Positions 8,746 through 17,258 of a DNA stretch of 64,000 nucleotides are shown piece by piece. The notes below the pieces were generated by a model. That model was not told where the DNA came from and made no database searches. It was given only the letters and a program-made list of their open reading frames with translations. The stretch is from Roseivivax marinus. Its GTDB lineage: Bacteria; Pseudomonadota; Alphaproteobacteria; Rhodobacterales; Rhodobacteraceae. Where the stretch lies: assembly GCF_900109705.1 (NCBI RefSeq), contig NZ_FOAI01000015.1:1-64000 (forward strand). Direction: 5' to 3'. Both the position numbers and the translations under genes were made by a program. The stretch's first letter is position 1. Each line of letters opens with the position of its first letter.

Positions 8746-9279
8746 CGGAAATGTCCTTTCGGTTGCCTGATGCGTGGCATCGGATGGCACGGAGCTAGGA
8801 AGTCGCACGCGACCTTCCACCCCTGCCCCCGCGGCACGCCGCCTTGCATCCCGCGCAACTCCTGTGCGTCGGTGCGACGGAACCCGAAGGGCCGGTCCTT
8901 GGCTGTCTGGGGACGGAGCGAGCGCTTTGTCCTCGCGCTCCCGGGATATTTTTGCCAAGAAGAAGCGGCAAGGACCGGAACTTGCCGCGCACAGAAGACA
9001 TGGCCGGACCGGACCTGTTTACGGGCTGGCGGGCCACCGCGAAGGCTCTGCATGTGCGGGCCTGTGCGTCGCAGCAAGAACAGTATGCAAAGCGTCGCAA
9101 CGCAGTGTCCGGATGGTCATCGCGGAGGCGCGGAGGACCGCCGGGCGCGGGCGATCGGCTTGCCCCCCGTTGCAAAAGAGTCATTTTACTTTCACACGGG
9201 GGCGCCCTAAGCGGCGGTCAAGCACGAGAGGCCGCCCGGCGTGGCGGCCCGGAACGGAACGGACAAGGGAGCGGTCCTG
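8746..9279. other. 534-bp divergent intergenic region, no gene seen
   Basis: This region separates the OYE reductase (minus) from sqdB (plus). Long open frames exist on both strands but none has a credible start, ribosome site or family resemblance. It must hold both promoters. A short motif at 8937-8965 recurs elsewhere in the window. Confidence 0.6.
8937..8965 (+). repeat. Intergenic motif GGATATTTTTGCCAAGAAGA, copy 1
   Basis: A conspicuous GGATATTTTTGCCAAGAAGA block in otherwise GC-rich spacer DNA. A similar block occurs reversed at 43494-43513. From memory, related sequences are common between Rhodobacteraceae genes; I could not check this. Confidence 0.4.
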
Positions 9280-10497
9280 ATGCGTATCGCCATTCTCGGG
9301 GGGGACGGCTTCGTGGGCTGGCCGACCTGTCTTCACCTGTCGGCCAAGGGCCACGACGTCCACATCATCGACAATCTCAGCCGCCGCTGGATCGACACCG
9401 AGCTCGGCGTCCAGTCGCTGACGCCGATGGACTCGATCCAGGAGCGCTGCCGCATCTGGAAGGACGTGTCGGGCGAGAGCCTGCACTTCCACCTGCTGGA
9501 CCTTGCGAAGGATTACGAGCGGCTCAAGCAGTGGCTGGCGGAATACCGGCCCGACGCCATCGTCCACTTCGCCGAGCAGCGCGCCGCGCCCTACTCGATG
9601 AAGTCCGACCGCCACAAGACCTACACCGTCGACAACAACGTCAGCGCCACGCACAACCTGCTGACCGCGCTGGTGGAAACCGGCATCGACGCGCATCTCG
9701 TCCACCTCGGGACGATGGGCGTCTACGGCTATTCCTCGGTCGGCGCGCCGATCCCCGAGGGCTACCTCGATGTCGAGATCGACACGCCGGCGGGCAAGAA
9801 GGAGCAGGAAATTCTGTATCCCACGCGCCCCGGCTCGGTCTATCACATGACCAAGTCGCTGGATCAGATCCTGTTCCAGTTCTACGCCCAGAACGACGGC
9901 GTGCGGATCACCGACCTGCACCAGGGCATCGTGTGGGGCACCCACACCGAGCAGACGCGCCGCCACGAGCAGCTGATCAACCGCTTCGACTACGACGGCG
10001 ATTACGGCACGGTGCTTAACCGTTTCTTGATCCAGGCGGCGATCGATTACCCGCTCACGGTGCACGGCACCGGTGGGCAGACCCGCGCCTTCATCCACAT
10101 CCAGGACAGCGTGCGCTGTATCGAGCTTGCGCTGCAGGATGCGCCGGAGGCCGGTGACCGGGTGTCGATCTTTAACCAGATGACCGAAACGCACCGGGTG
10201 CGCGACCTCGCCGAGATGGTGGCGGGCCAGACCGGAGCGCGCGTGGCCTACCTGCCGAACCCGCGCAAGGAAGCCGCCGAGAACGACCTCATCGTGAAGA
10301 ACGACAAGTTCCTCGCGCTCGGGCTCGAGCCGACGACGCTGGCCGAGGGCCTGTTGTCCGAGGTCGTGGACGTGGCGAAGAAATATGCCCACCGCATCGA
10401 CCGCAGCCGCGTTCCGGCGGTGTCGGGCTGGACCAAGGCGCTCGGCCAGCGGGTCGAGCGGGACCCGGAGGGCAAATCGCTCAAGTCGGTGTCGTGA
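9280..10497 (+). CDS. sqdB: UDP-sulfoquinovose synthase
   Basis: A 405-residue NAD-dependent extended short-chain dehydrogenase that builds UDP-sulfoquinovose from UDP-glucose and sulfite, the head group donor for the sulfolipid SQDG. Evidence: N-terminal Rossmann GGDGFVG (7-13), the SqdB-specific NLSRRWIDTELG and HFAEQRAAPYSM blocks, and the catalytic YHMTK Tyr/Lys pair. Length matches R. sphaeroides SqdB. ATG at 9280 follows AAGGGAG. It is first in an operon with sqdD and sqdC and overlaps sqdD by GTGA. Confidence 0.96.
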   Translation: MRIAILGGDGFVGWPTCLHLSAKGHDVHIIDNLSRRWIDTELGVQSLTPMDSIQERCRIWKDVSGESLHFHLLDLAKDYERLKQWLAEYRPDAIVHFAEQRAAPYSMKSDRHKTYTVDNNVSATHNLLTALVETGIDAHLVHLGTMGVYGYSSVGAPIPEGYLDVEIDTPAGKKEQEILYPTRPGSVYHMTKSLDQILFQFYAQNDGVRITDLHQGIVWGTHTEQTRRHEQLINRFDYDGDYGTVLNRFLIQAAIDYPLTVHGTGGQTRAFIHIQDSVRCIELALQDAPEAGDRVSIFNQMTETHRVRDLAEMVAGQTGARVAYLPNPRKEAAENDLIVKNDKFLALGLEPTTLAEGLLSEVVDVAKKYAHRIDRSRVPAVSGWTKALGQRVERDPEGKSLKSVS

Positions 10498-11318
10498 GCG
10501 CGCTGCGCCCCGAAGGCCCCGCCCGAACGGACCGGGCCTTCGTTACGCTCGTCACCAATGCCGATTTCGCGCGGGGAGCGGCGGCGCTGCTGCACTCTCT
10601 GGCGCTCACCGGCTCGGACGCGGATCGCGTGGTGCTGCACACCGAGGCGGTGCCCGCGGACGCGCTGGCCGTGCTGCGCGATCGCGGCGCGCGGCTGGTG
10701 GAAACGGACCTGCTGCCCACCAGCCCCGCGTTCAACGCAGCCCACGCCAAGGACCAGGTGCACGGGCGCAACCCCTTCACCAAGGGCGAGAAGCCACCCT
10801 TCCATACACCGCTCGACAATTTCGCGAAGCTGCGGCTGTGGCAGCTCGACTACGCGCGGGTGGTCTTTCTGGACGCCGACACGCTGGTGCTGCGCAATAT
10901 CGACCGGCTTTTCGACTATCCCGAGTTCTGCGCCGCGCCGAACGTCTACGAGGGGCTTGGCGACTTCCACCGGATGAACTCCGGCGTGTTCACCGCACGA
11001 CCGTCCGAGGACACCTTCCGCGGCATGCTCGAGCGGCTCGACGCGCCGGGCGCGTTCTGGCGGCGCACCGACCAGACCTTCCTGCAGGACCACTTCCCCG
11101 CCTGGCACGGGCTGCCGGTCTTCGACAACATGCTCCAGTACGTCTGGTTCAACATGCCCGAGCTCTGGGCGTGGGACGAGATCAACGTCCTGCATTTCCA
11201 GTACGAGAAGCCGTGGCAGGACCACGCCAAGGCCGACCGGCTGCGCCCGCTCATCGAGCTGTGGCAGACCTACGCGCGCGGCGAGACGCCGGACCTCGCC
11301 GCCCTGCCCGCGCCGTGA
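10494..11318 (+). CDS. sqdD: Sulfolipid glycosyltransferase-like protein SqdD
   Basis: A 274-residue GT8 (glycogenin-like) glycosyltransferase. The nucleotide/metal-binding DxD is visible in RVVFLDADTLVL, followed by the acceptor-side HRMNSGVFTARP block. In R. sphaeroides SqdD is thought to transfer sulfoquinovose to diacylglycerol. The gene starts at a GTG that overlaps the sqdB stop and ends overlapping the sqdC start (GTGA both times), so translation is coupled across the operon. The assignment rests on both fold and context. Confidence 0.9.
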   Translation: MSALRPEGPARTDRAFVTLVTNADFARGAAALLHSLALTGSDADRVVLHTEAVPADALAVLRDRGARLVETDLLPTSPAFNAAHAKDQVHGRNPFTKGEKPPFHTPLDNFAKLRLWQLDYARVVFLDADTLVLRNIDRLFDYPEFCAAPNVYEGLGDFHRMNSGVFTARPSEDTFRGMLERLDAPGAFWRRTDQTFLQDHFPAWHGLPVFDNMLQYVWFNMPELWAWDEINVLHFQYEKPWQDHAKADRLRPLIELWQTYARGETPDLAALPAP

Positions 11319-12193
11319 GGGTCGCGATCACCGGGGCCACGGGCTATGTCGGGCGGTTCTTCGTGGCGCGCGCGCTGGCGGACGGCCATCGGGTCACGGC
11401 GCTGACCCGGCACGCGCCGGGCGGGCCGGTCGATCACCTGCCCTACGACCTCGGCGCGGCGCCGCCGGAGCTGTCTGGCACCGACCTGCTGGTTCACACG
11501 GCTTTCGCGCACATCCCCGGGCGCTATCGTGGCGGAGAGGGTGACGATCCCGACGGCTTTCTCGCCGCGAACCTCGACGGGACGCGACGGCTCTTCGACG
11601 CGGCGGCGCGGGCGGGCGTCCCGCGGGTGGCGTTCCTGTCGTCGCGTGCGGTGTTCGACGGGTTGCCCCCGGGCGCGGACCTGCCGGAGGGATGCGCGCC
11701 CGACCCGAAATCGCTCTACGGGCAGGCCAAGCTGACGGCCGAGCGGCATCTCTCCGCCCTGCCCCTTCGCGGCTGGTCGCTGCGGGCGACAGGCGTGTTC
11801 GGGCTGGAGCCGCACGACCTGCCGCGCGCGACGCCGCCGGCCTGGCAGAAATGGCGGGACGTACTGACCGAGGCCTTCTCAGGCCGGGCGCCTGCCCCGC
11901 GGCGCGGGACGGAGGTGCACGGCGCGGATCTTGCCGATGCACTCGCGCGGCTGGTGGCAGCGGAAGCTCCGGCGGGGCCGGTGCACGTGTCGGACATCCT
12001 CCTCGACACGCGAGAGCTTGTCGGGACGGCAGCGCGCGCGGCGGGGCGGGAGGCGGCCCTGCCCGCCCCCTCGGACGCGCCGGTCAGCGCGATGACCTGC
12101 GAGACGCTGGTCGGGCTTGGCTGGGCTCCGGACGGCCGCGCGCGGCTCGAAATGGAACTACCGGCGCTGCTGACGGCCTTTGGGCTGGTCTGA
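11315..12193 (+). CDS. sqdC: Sulfolipid biosynthesis NAD-dependent epimerase-like protein SqdC
   Basis: A 292-residue extended SDR protein starting at a GTG coupled to the sqdD stop. It shows the Rossmann motif GATGYVG (7-13), FLSSRAVFDG, and the active-site SLYGQAK Tyr/Lys pair. In R. sphaeroides SqdC lies third in sqdBDC and affects sulfolipid product profile; its exact reaction is less clear than SqdB's. Position, order and fold support the name. No terminator is obvious in the 146 bases to the next, convergent gene. Confidence 0.85.
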   Translation: MRVAITGATGYVGRFFVARALADGHRVTALTRHAPGGPVDHLPYDLGAAPPELSGTDLLVHTAFAHIPGRYRGGEGDDPDGFLAANLDGTRRLFDAAARAGVPRVAFLSSRAVFDGLPPGADLPEGCAPDPKSLYGQAKLTAERHLSALPLRGWSLRATGVFGLEPHDLPRATPPAWQKWRDVLTEAFSGRAPAPRRGTEVHGADLADALARLVAAEAPAGPVHVSDILLDTRELVGTAARAAGREAALPAPSDAPVSAMTCETLVGLGWAPDGRARLEMELPALLTAFGLV

Positions 12194-12339
12194 GCGAGGG
12201 ACGTGTCCGCCGCGGCGGCTCCAGCCGGAACGCAGGCGTCCGTATCGACCGAAGGCACGTGGCGGGTGTCTGACCTTCGCATCGGCAGCCGCCCCGGACC
12301 AGCGCCCGCATATGCGCGCAGCGACCCGGCGCGCCCGCC

Positions 12340-13185
12340 CTACTCCGCCGCGAGCACGGTCTGACGCTGGGTGCCCAGCCCCTCGACGCTCAGTTCCATG
12401 ACGTCGCCCGCGCGCAGGAACCGCTGGGGTTTCATGCCCATGCCCACGCCCTCGGGCGTGCCGGTGGCGATGATGTCACCGGGCACGAGGCGCATGAACC
12501 GGCTCATGTACGAAATGATGTGCGCCACGCCGAAGATCATGTCGGAGGTGTTCGAGCTTTGCATCGTCTCGCCGTTCACCGAGAGCGACAAGGCCAGCTT
12601 CTGCGGGTCCGGCACCTCGTCGGCGGTCACGAGCCACGGCCCGACGGGGCCGAAGCCGGGCGCCGACTTGCCCTTGATCCACTGGCCCTTGCGCTCGATC
12701 TGGAATTCCCGCTCGGACACGTCGTTGACCACGCAATAGCCGGCCACGTAGTCCAGTGCCTCGGCCTCCGAGACGTAAAGGGCTTCGCGCCCGATCACCA
12801 CGCCCAGTTCGACCTCCCAGTCGGCCTTCTCCGAGCCGCGAGGCAGCGGCACGTCGTCGTTCGGGCCCGACAGCGCCGAGGCGGCCTTGGAGAACAGGAT
12901 CGGCTCGGGCGGCGGCTTGCCGCCGGTTTCGGCAGCGTGGCGGGCATAGTTCAGCCCGATGCAGTGGAACGTCGGCACCCGGCCGAGGCACGCCCCCAGC
13001 CGGCCCGGCGAATTGACCACTGGCAGGCTCTCGACGTCGAGCGCGCGGACCCGGTCCAGCGCGGCGAACGACACGCCGTCTCCGGCGAAGTCCGGCACAT
13101 GGCCCGTGAGGTCGCGCACCTGGCCTTCGGCGTCCAGAAGGCCCGGTTTCTCTTGGCCCTTCGCTCCGAAGCGCAGCAGTTTCAT
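12340..13185 (-). CDS. Fumarylacetoacetate hydrolase family protein
   Basis: A 281-residue FAH-fold enzyme. Metal-ligand and active-site blocks are present: CIGLNYARHAAETG, SEKADWEVELGVVIG (the E-x-E ligands), and GDIIATGTPEGVGMG near the C-terminus. Family members cleave or decarboxylate 2-oxoacid and acylpyruvate-type substrates, or act as ureidoglycolate lyase; this length and N-terminal lid fit the latter sub-group. The start at 13185 follows GGGAGGGA. It lies 82 bases after a 2-hydroxyacid dehydrogenase gene and probably works in the same catabolic pathway. Confidence 0.85.
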   Translation of the reverse strand: MKLLRFGAKGQEKPGLLDAEGQVRDLTGHVPDFAGDGVSFAALDRVRALDVESLPVVNSPGRLGACLGRVPTFHCIGLNYARHAAETGGKPPPEPILFSKAASALSGPNDDVPLPRGSEKADWEVELGVVIGREALYVSEAEALDYVAGYCVVNDVSEREFQIERKGQWIKGKSAPGFGPVGPWLVTADEVPDPQKLALSLSVNGETMQSSNTSDMIFGVAHIISYMSRFMRLVPGDIIATGTPEGVGMGMKPQRFLRAGDVMELSVEGLGTQRQTVLAAE

Positions 13186-13267
13186 CCTCGTCCCTCCCGG
13201 TGGTGCTGATCCGGGCGCAGGATGGGCCGAACCGGGCCGTGGCCGCAAGGGTCCGCGCGCGGTCGAG

Positions 13268-14209
13268 TCAGGCCACGCGCGTGGGCAGCGGACGCCCGTC
13301 GAGGAAGGCCCGGATGTTGTCGCGCTGCACCCGGCCCATCGCGGCGCGGCACTCATGCGTCGAAGTGGCATGGTGCGGTTGCAGGACCGCGTTGGGCAGC
13401 GCCAGAAGACGCGGGTCCACCTCCGGCTCTCCGACGAAGACGTCCAGCCCAGCACCGCCGAGACGCCCGTCCTGCAGCGCGGCGATCAGCGCCTCTTCGT
13501 CCACCGTGTTGCCGCGCGCGATGTTCACAAGGCAGCCGCCGGGGCCCACCGCCTCGATCATCTCGCGCGTGACGAAGCCCGCGGTCTCGGGGCCGCCCTT
13601 CAGTGCCACGAACAGCACGTCCACCGAGGCCGCGAGGTCCACCGGATCGGCGTGGAACGTCCAGCCCGGCGTCTCCTTCTCGGAGCGGGCGTAGTAGTGC
13701 ACGTCCATCTTGAAGGCGGCAAGCCGGTCGGCGATCTCGTGCCCGATCCGGCCCAGTCCCAGCACGCCCGCGCGGCCCCCGCTGGCGGTGTGGGCGAGCG
13801 GCGGTGGTCCCTCGGAGGCCCAGCGTCCGTCGCGCAGCCAGCGACCCGCCATGTCGGTGCTGCGCCGCTGCATCAACCAAAGCGCGATGGCGAAGTCCGC
13901 AACGTCGTCGTTCAGCACATCGGGCGTGTTCGTCACCGCGATGCCACGTTCCTGCGCCGCCCCCGTGTCGATCGCGTCGTAGCCCACGCCGAAATTCGCG
14001 ATCAGGCCGAGCTTCGGCAGAAGGTCCATCTCGGCAGGCCCGAACGGCTTGCCACCCCCCTTGTAGGCCACCGCCTCGATGCCCGCGCGCGTGGTCTCGT
14101 CGAGCGAGGCGAGGTCCGCGATCGCCGCCAGGCGGACCGGATCGAAGGTCTCGGACAGCGCGGCGTCGGCCTCCTCGGAATAGGTGCCTACGGCAAGGGT
14201 TCGGGACAT
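13268..14209 (-). CDS. D-isomer-specific 2-hydroxyacid dehydrogenase
   Basis: A 313-residue NAD(P)-dependent enzyme reducing 2-oxoacids (glyoxylate/hydroxypyruvate-reductase type). The cofactor motif GLGRIGHEIADRL sits mid-protein; catalytic Arg is in VNIARGNTVDEEAL, Glu in DVFVGEPEVDP, and His in LQPHHATST. The ATG at 14209 was chosen over an upstream in-frame one, because MSRTLAVGTYSEE is the natural family N-terminus. It is co-directional with the liv-type transporter upstream and the FAH enzyme downstream. Confidence 0.88.
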   Translation of the reverse strand: MSRTLAVGTYSEEADAALSETFDPVRLAAIADLASLDETTRAGIEAVAYKGGGKPFGPAEMDLLPKLGLIANFGVGYDAIDTGAAQERGIAVTNTPDVLNDDVADFAIALWLMQRRSTDMAGRWLRDGRWASEGPPPLAHTASGGRAGVLGLGRIGHEIADRLAAFKMDVHYYARSEKETPGWTFHADPVDLAASVDVLFVALKGGPETAGFVTREMIEAVGPGGCLVNIARGNTVDEEALIAALQDGRLGGAGLDVFVGEPEVDPRLLALPNAVLQPHHATSTHECRAAMGRVQRDNIRAFLDGRPLPTRVA

Positions 14210-14405
14210 GCGGGGCCTCCAATCTCGGTCCGGATCGGCGCAGAGGTGTGCGCCTGGCACCTGCGATGTCAACGCGTTACCGTCGGCCCTTCACCGGAAT
14301 CCTGCCTCCCCCGCGCGGCCATGGCGTCCGGTGACCGTTCCTTGGTCACGCCGGCCGCGGACGGACGGCGCGGAAGGCGACCCGCCGGGCCGCCGTCCTC
14401 CGAGC

Positions 14406-15710
14406 TCAGCGTTCCGGGATCAGCCCGCGCGGGCTGAACCGCAGCACCAGAAGCAGCACGAGGCCCATGGTGAGCAGCCGGATATGCGCCGACGACGCCA
14501 GCAGGTGCGCCTTGAGCGCCGAGCCGTCCGCCAGCGGCGCCGCGATGGCCGACATCAGGAGTTGCCCCATCGGCTCCACCTGGACCCACAGGAACCAGAT
14601 CAGGAAGCCGCCCAGCACCGCACCGAGGTTCGAGCCCGACCCGCCGACAATCACCATCACCCAGACGAGGAAGGTGAAACGCAGCGGCTGGTACGAGGCC
14701 GGCGTGAGCTGCCCGTCGAGCGTGGTCATCATCGCGCCGGCAAGCCCGCAGACCGCCGAGCCCAGCACGAAGATCTGCAGGTGGCGGCGGGTGACGTCCT
14801 TGCCCATCGCCCGCGCCGCGGTCTCGTTGTCGCGGATCGCGCGCATCATCCGACCCCACGGCGAGTTCAGCGCCAGCTGCGCCAGAACGAACACGATCAC
14901 CAGCACCACTGCGAAGAGGATGCCGTAATTCACCTTCACCCAGAGGCCCGAAGCCGTCACCGGGTCGAGGCCGAAGCCCTCGGCGCGGCTGATGAAGATG
15001 TCGGATTGCTGCAGGTCCACCTCGTAGGGCACGGGCCGCGGCAGGCCGATCACATTCTTCACGCCGCGCGCCAGCCAGTCCTCGTTCTTGAGCGCGGCGA
15101 CGACGATCTCGGCGATGCCGAGCGTCGCGATGGCGAGGTAGTCCGAGCGGAGGCCGAGAGCCGTCTTGCCGATCACCCATGCCGCGCCGGCGGCCAGAAG
15201 CCCGCCCACCGGCCACGACAGCAGGATCGGCAGGCCGAGCCCGCCGAGGAAGCCCGAGGTCGAGGAATTGACCGCCTCGACCGCCTCCACGGCCGGGTCG
15301 AACACCGCGCGGTAGATCACGAAGCCCAGAAGCAGGATCGCCACGACAGCCAGCGCCCGCAGGCGCCCGGGCACCATGCGCTGCCAGGCGAGCACGGCCG
15401 CCACGACCGACGCCGCGCCCAGCACGAGGCCCGCAAGCAGGCGGAGGCCGCCAGCGGACCAGGCCTCGCCCACCGGCTCGACCGAAACCAGAACCGCCGC
15501 CAGCCCGCCGAGCGCGACGAAGCCCATGACGCCCACGTTGAAGAGGCCCGCGAAGCCCCATTGCAGGTTCACCCCGAGAGCCATGACCGCCGAGACGAGG
15601 CCCATGTTGAGGATCACCAGCGCCGAGTTCCAGCTCTGCAGCAGGCCGGTCAGCACGATCAGGCCGGCGGTGCCGGCAAACAGAAGGGTTGTGCGCAGGG
15701 TGTGGCTCAT
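14406..15710 (-). CDS. HAAT-family ABC transporter permease (LivM-like)
   Basis: A 434-residue inner-membrane permease with about ten hydrophobic segments. Family marks are LGVNLQWGFAGLFNVG near the N-terminus, LALNSPWGRMMRAIRDNETAARAMG (the cytoplasmic coupling loop to the ATPase) and GGSGSNLGAVLGG. LivM proteins are usually nearer 320-430 residues; here an extra hydrophobic segment lies after residue 90. Its ATG overlaps the LivH-like stop as ATGA. Partners are LivH-, LivG-, LivF-like proteins and the binding protein from the same operon. Confidence 0.92.
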   Translation of the reverse strand: MSHTLRTTLLFAGTAGLIVLTGLLQSWNSALVILNMGLVSAVMALGVNLQWGFAGLFNVGVMGFVALGGLAAVLVSVEPVGEAWSAGGLRLLAGLVLGAASVVAAVLAWQRMVPGRLRALAVVAILLLGFVIYRAVFDPAVEAVEAVNSSTSGFLGGLGLPILLSWPVGGLLAAGAAWVIGKTALGLRSDYLAIATLGIAEIVVAALKNEDWLARGVKNVIGLPRPVPYEVDLQQSDIFISRAEGFGLDPVTASGLWVKVNYGILFAVVLVIVFVLAQLALNSPWGRMMRAIRDNETAARAMGKDVTRRHLQIFVLGSAVCGLAGAMMTTLDGQLTPASYQPLRFTFLVWVMVIVGGSGSNLGAVLGGFLIWFLWVQVEPMGQLLMSAIAAPLADGSALKAHLLASSAHIRLLTMGLVLLLVLRFSPRGLIPER

Positions 15711-16717
15711 ACCGACTTCCCCCGGAAGAGGCCCGTGGGCCGGAACAGTAGGACGATCACGAGGATCATGAAGCTGACCGCGAACTTGTAATCCGTGGAC
15801 AGAAGCTGGACGAGACCGTCGGGCGCCACCGCCTCGGGCAGCGCATATTCCAGCACCCGTTTCCAGGCGTAGGTGATCGTCACCTCCGAGAACGCGATCA
15901 CGAACCCGCCCGCGATCGCCCCGAGCGGCGAGCCGAGGCCGCCGACGATGGCCGCCGCGAAGATCGGCAACAGGAGCTGGAAGTAGGTGAACGGCTTGAA
16001 GCTCTTGTCGAGGCCGTAGAGCACGCCCGCCACGGTGGCGAGCGCTGCGACGATGATCCACGTCACCGCCACCACCCGCTCGGGGTTGATCCCCGACAGG
16101 AGCGCGAGGTCCTCGTTGTCCGAGAACGCCCGCATGGACTTGCCGGTGCGGGTGCGGTTGAGGAACCAGAACAGCGCCGCGACCACCACGATCGCGGTCA
16201 AGATGGTGATCGCCTGGCTCGTGCGCAGGCCGAAGCCTTCCTCGAGGCCGGTCCACGCCTCGAAGTCGCGCACCGTGAAGATGAAGCGCTCCCCGTCGTC
16301 GAAGCGGCGGTCGTCCGGACCGACGATCAGTCGGACGATGCCGTTGTAGATGAACATCACGCCCATCGACACGATCACGAGGATGATCGGGTTGGCCTTC
16401 TGCCGCCGGTAGAAGCGGTAGACTGCCCGGTCCGTCCCGAGCAGCATCAGCGCGGCGCCGGCGATCCCCAGGGGCAGCGCCAGCAGCGCGGTCGGCACCG
16501 GGCCGAGCGACACCCCGATGCCCTGCAGCGCCCAGGTGAACAGGATCGTCACCATCGTGCCGAAGGCCATGGAATCGCCGTGCGCGAAGTTCGAGAAACG
16601 CAGGATGCCGTAGACCAGCGTAACGCCCAGCGCACCCAGCGCCAGCTGCGCGCCGTAGGCCGTGGCCGGCATCACGACGAAGTTCATCAGCACCATCAAG
16701 GCGTTGAGAAGATCCAT
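15707..16717 (-). CDS. HAAT-family ABC transporter permease (LivH-like)
   Basis: A 336-residue membrane permease that forms the translocation pore with the LivM-like subunit. Recognised by ALGALGVTLVYGILRFSNFA and HGDSMAFGTM at the N-terminus, the coupling loop TGKSMRAFSDNEDLALLSG, and the Gly-rich GGLGSPLGAIAGG. About eight membrane segments. The start codon overlaps the stop of a 179-residue unknown protein by one base (TAATG), and its stop overlaps livM, so all three are translated together. Confidence 0.93.
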   Translation of the reverse strand: MDLLNALMVLMNFVVMPATAYGAQLALGALGVTLVYGILRFSNFAHGDSMAFGTMVTILFTWALQGIGVSLGPVPTALLALPLGIAGAALMLLGTDRAVYRFYRRQKANPIILVIVSMGVMFIYNGIVRLIVGPDDRRFDDGERFIFTVRDFEAWTGLEEGFGLRTSQAITILTAIVVVAALFWFLNRTRTGKSMRAFSDNEDLALLSGINPERVVAVTWIIVAALATVAGVLYGLDKSFKPFTYFQLLLPIFAAAIVGGLGSPLGAIAGGFVIAFSEVTITYAWKRVLEYALPEAVAPDGLVQLLSTDYKFAVSFMILVIVLLFRPTGLFRGKSV

Positions 16718-17256
16718 TAATTGTCCTCCACACGGCAGGTGCCGAGAATGCGCGAGCGCCGAAGCCCGCTTAGTCCAAGCGCTTCAACGTCGATGCGCGC
16801 CGGCGTCCCGGAGTGGTTCAGTCGCCGTGACATCCGCAGCACCCGGTCCTGCAAGAAGCCGTACCGGAACGGGATGGTGACCTCGTTCGTGCCGTCGTCA
16901 GTGAATTTCACAAACCCCAGGGTAGACCGAGCGTCCCGAATCCAGGTGCCGAAAAGCACTCGGGCCTCTGGTCCGTCGACCTCCGGTCCCTCGATCAGCA
17001 GCGGCGATGCATAGATCAGGGCATTGATCTGCTCGCCGAACTGCATGAGGTTTATAGCCATCTTCGCCGGGCCAAATGTTTCGCAGGTATCGGAGGCGTC
17101 GCAGCTCCGAAAAAACGTGCACGCCACGACACTGAAGGTCGTCTTCCTGAGGATTTCCTCGCCATGGCCGGTTCGGGGCAGGACGACGAGGCAGCCCGCC
17201 AGTCCGACCCAGAGCGCCAGCGCCGCCGCGCCCGTGCTGCGTCGTGCCAAGGCCAT
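16717..17256 (-). CDS. Unknown exported protein embedded in the liv-type operon
   Basis: A 179-residue protein lying between the LivF- and LivH-like genes, 2 bases after one and overlapping the other by one base, so it is a full member of the operon. The N-terminus has an Arg pair, a hydrophobic stretch and a lipobox-like LAGC at about residue 21, suggesting a lipoprotein or a secreted protein. Four further Cys residues lie in ACTFFRSCDASDTCE, and GTCRVEDN ends the chain. No known HAAT transporter subunit looks like this. It may be a periplasmic accessory factor for substrate capture. No family recognised. Confidence 0.7.
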   Translation of the reverse strand: MALARRSTGAAALALWVGLAGCLVVLPRTGHGEEILRKTTFSVVACTFFRSCDASDTCETFGPAKMAINLMQFGEQINALIYASPLLIEGPEVDGPEARVLFGTWIRDARSTLGFVKFTDDGTNEVTIPFRYGFLQDRVLRMSRRLNHSGTPARIDVEALGLSGLRRSRILGTCRVEDN

Positions 17257-17258
17257 GC

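Noticed and set aside
8742-9210. Several open frames on both strands in the OYE-sqdB spacer
   Set aside because: None has a ribosome site, a plausible start or recognisable protein composition.
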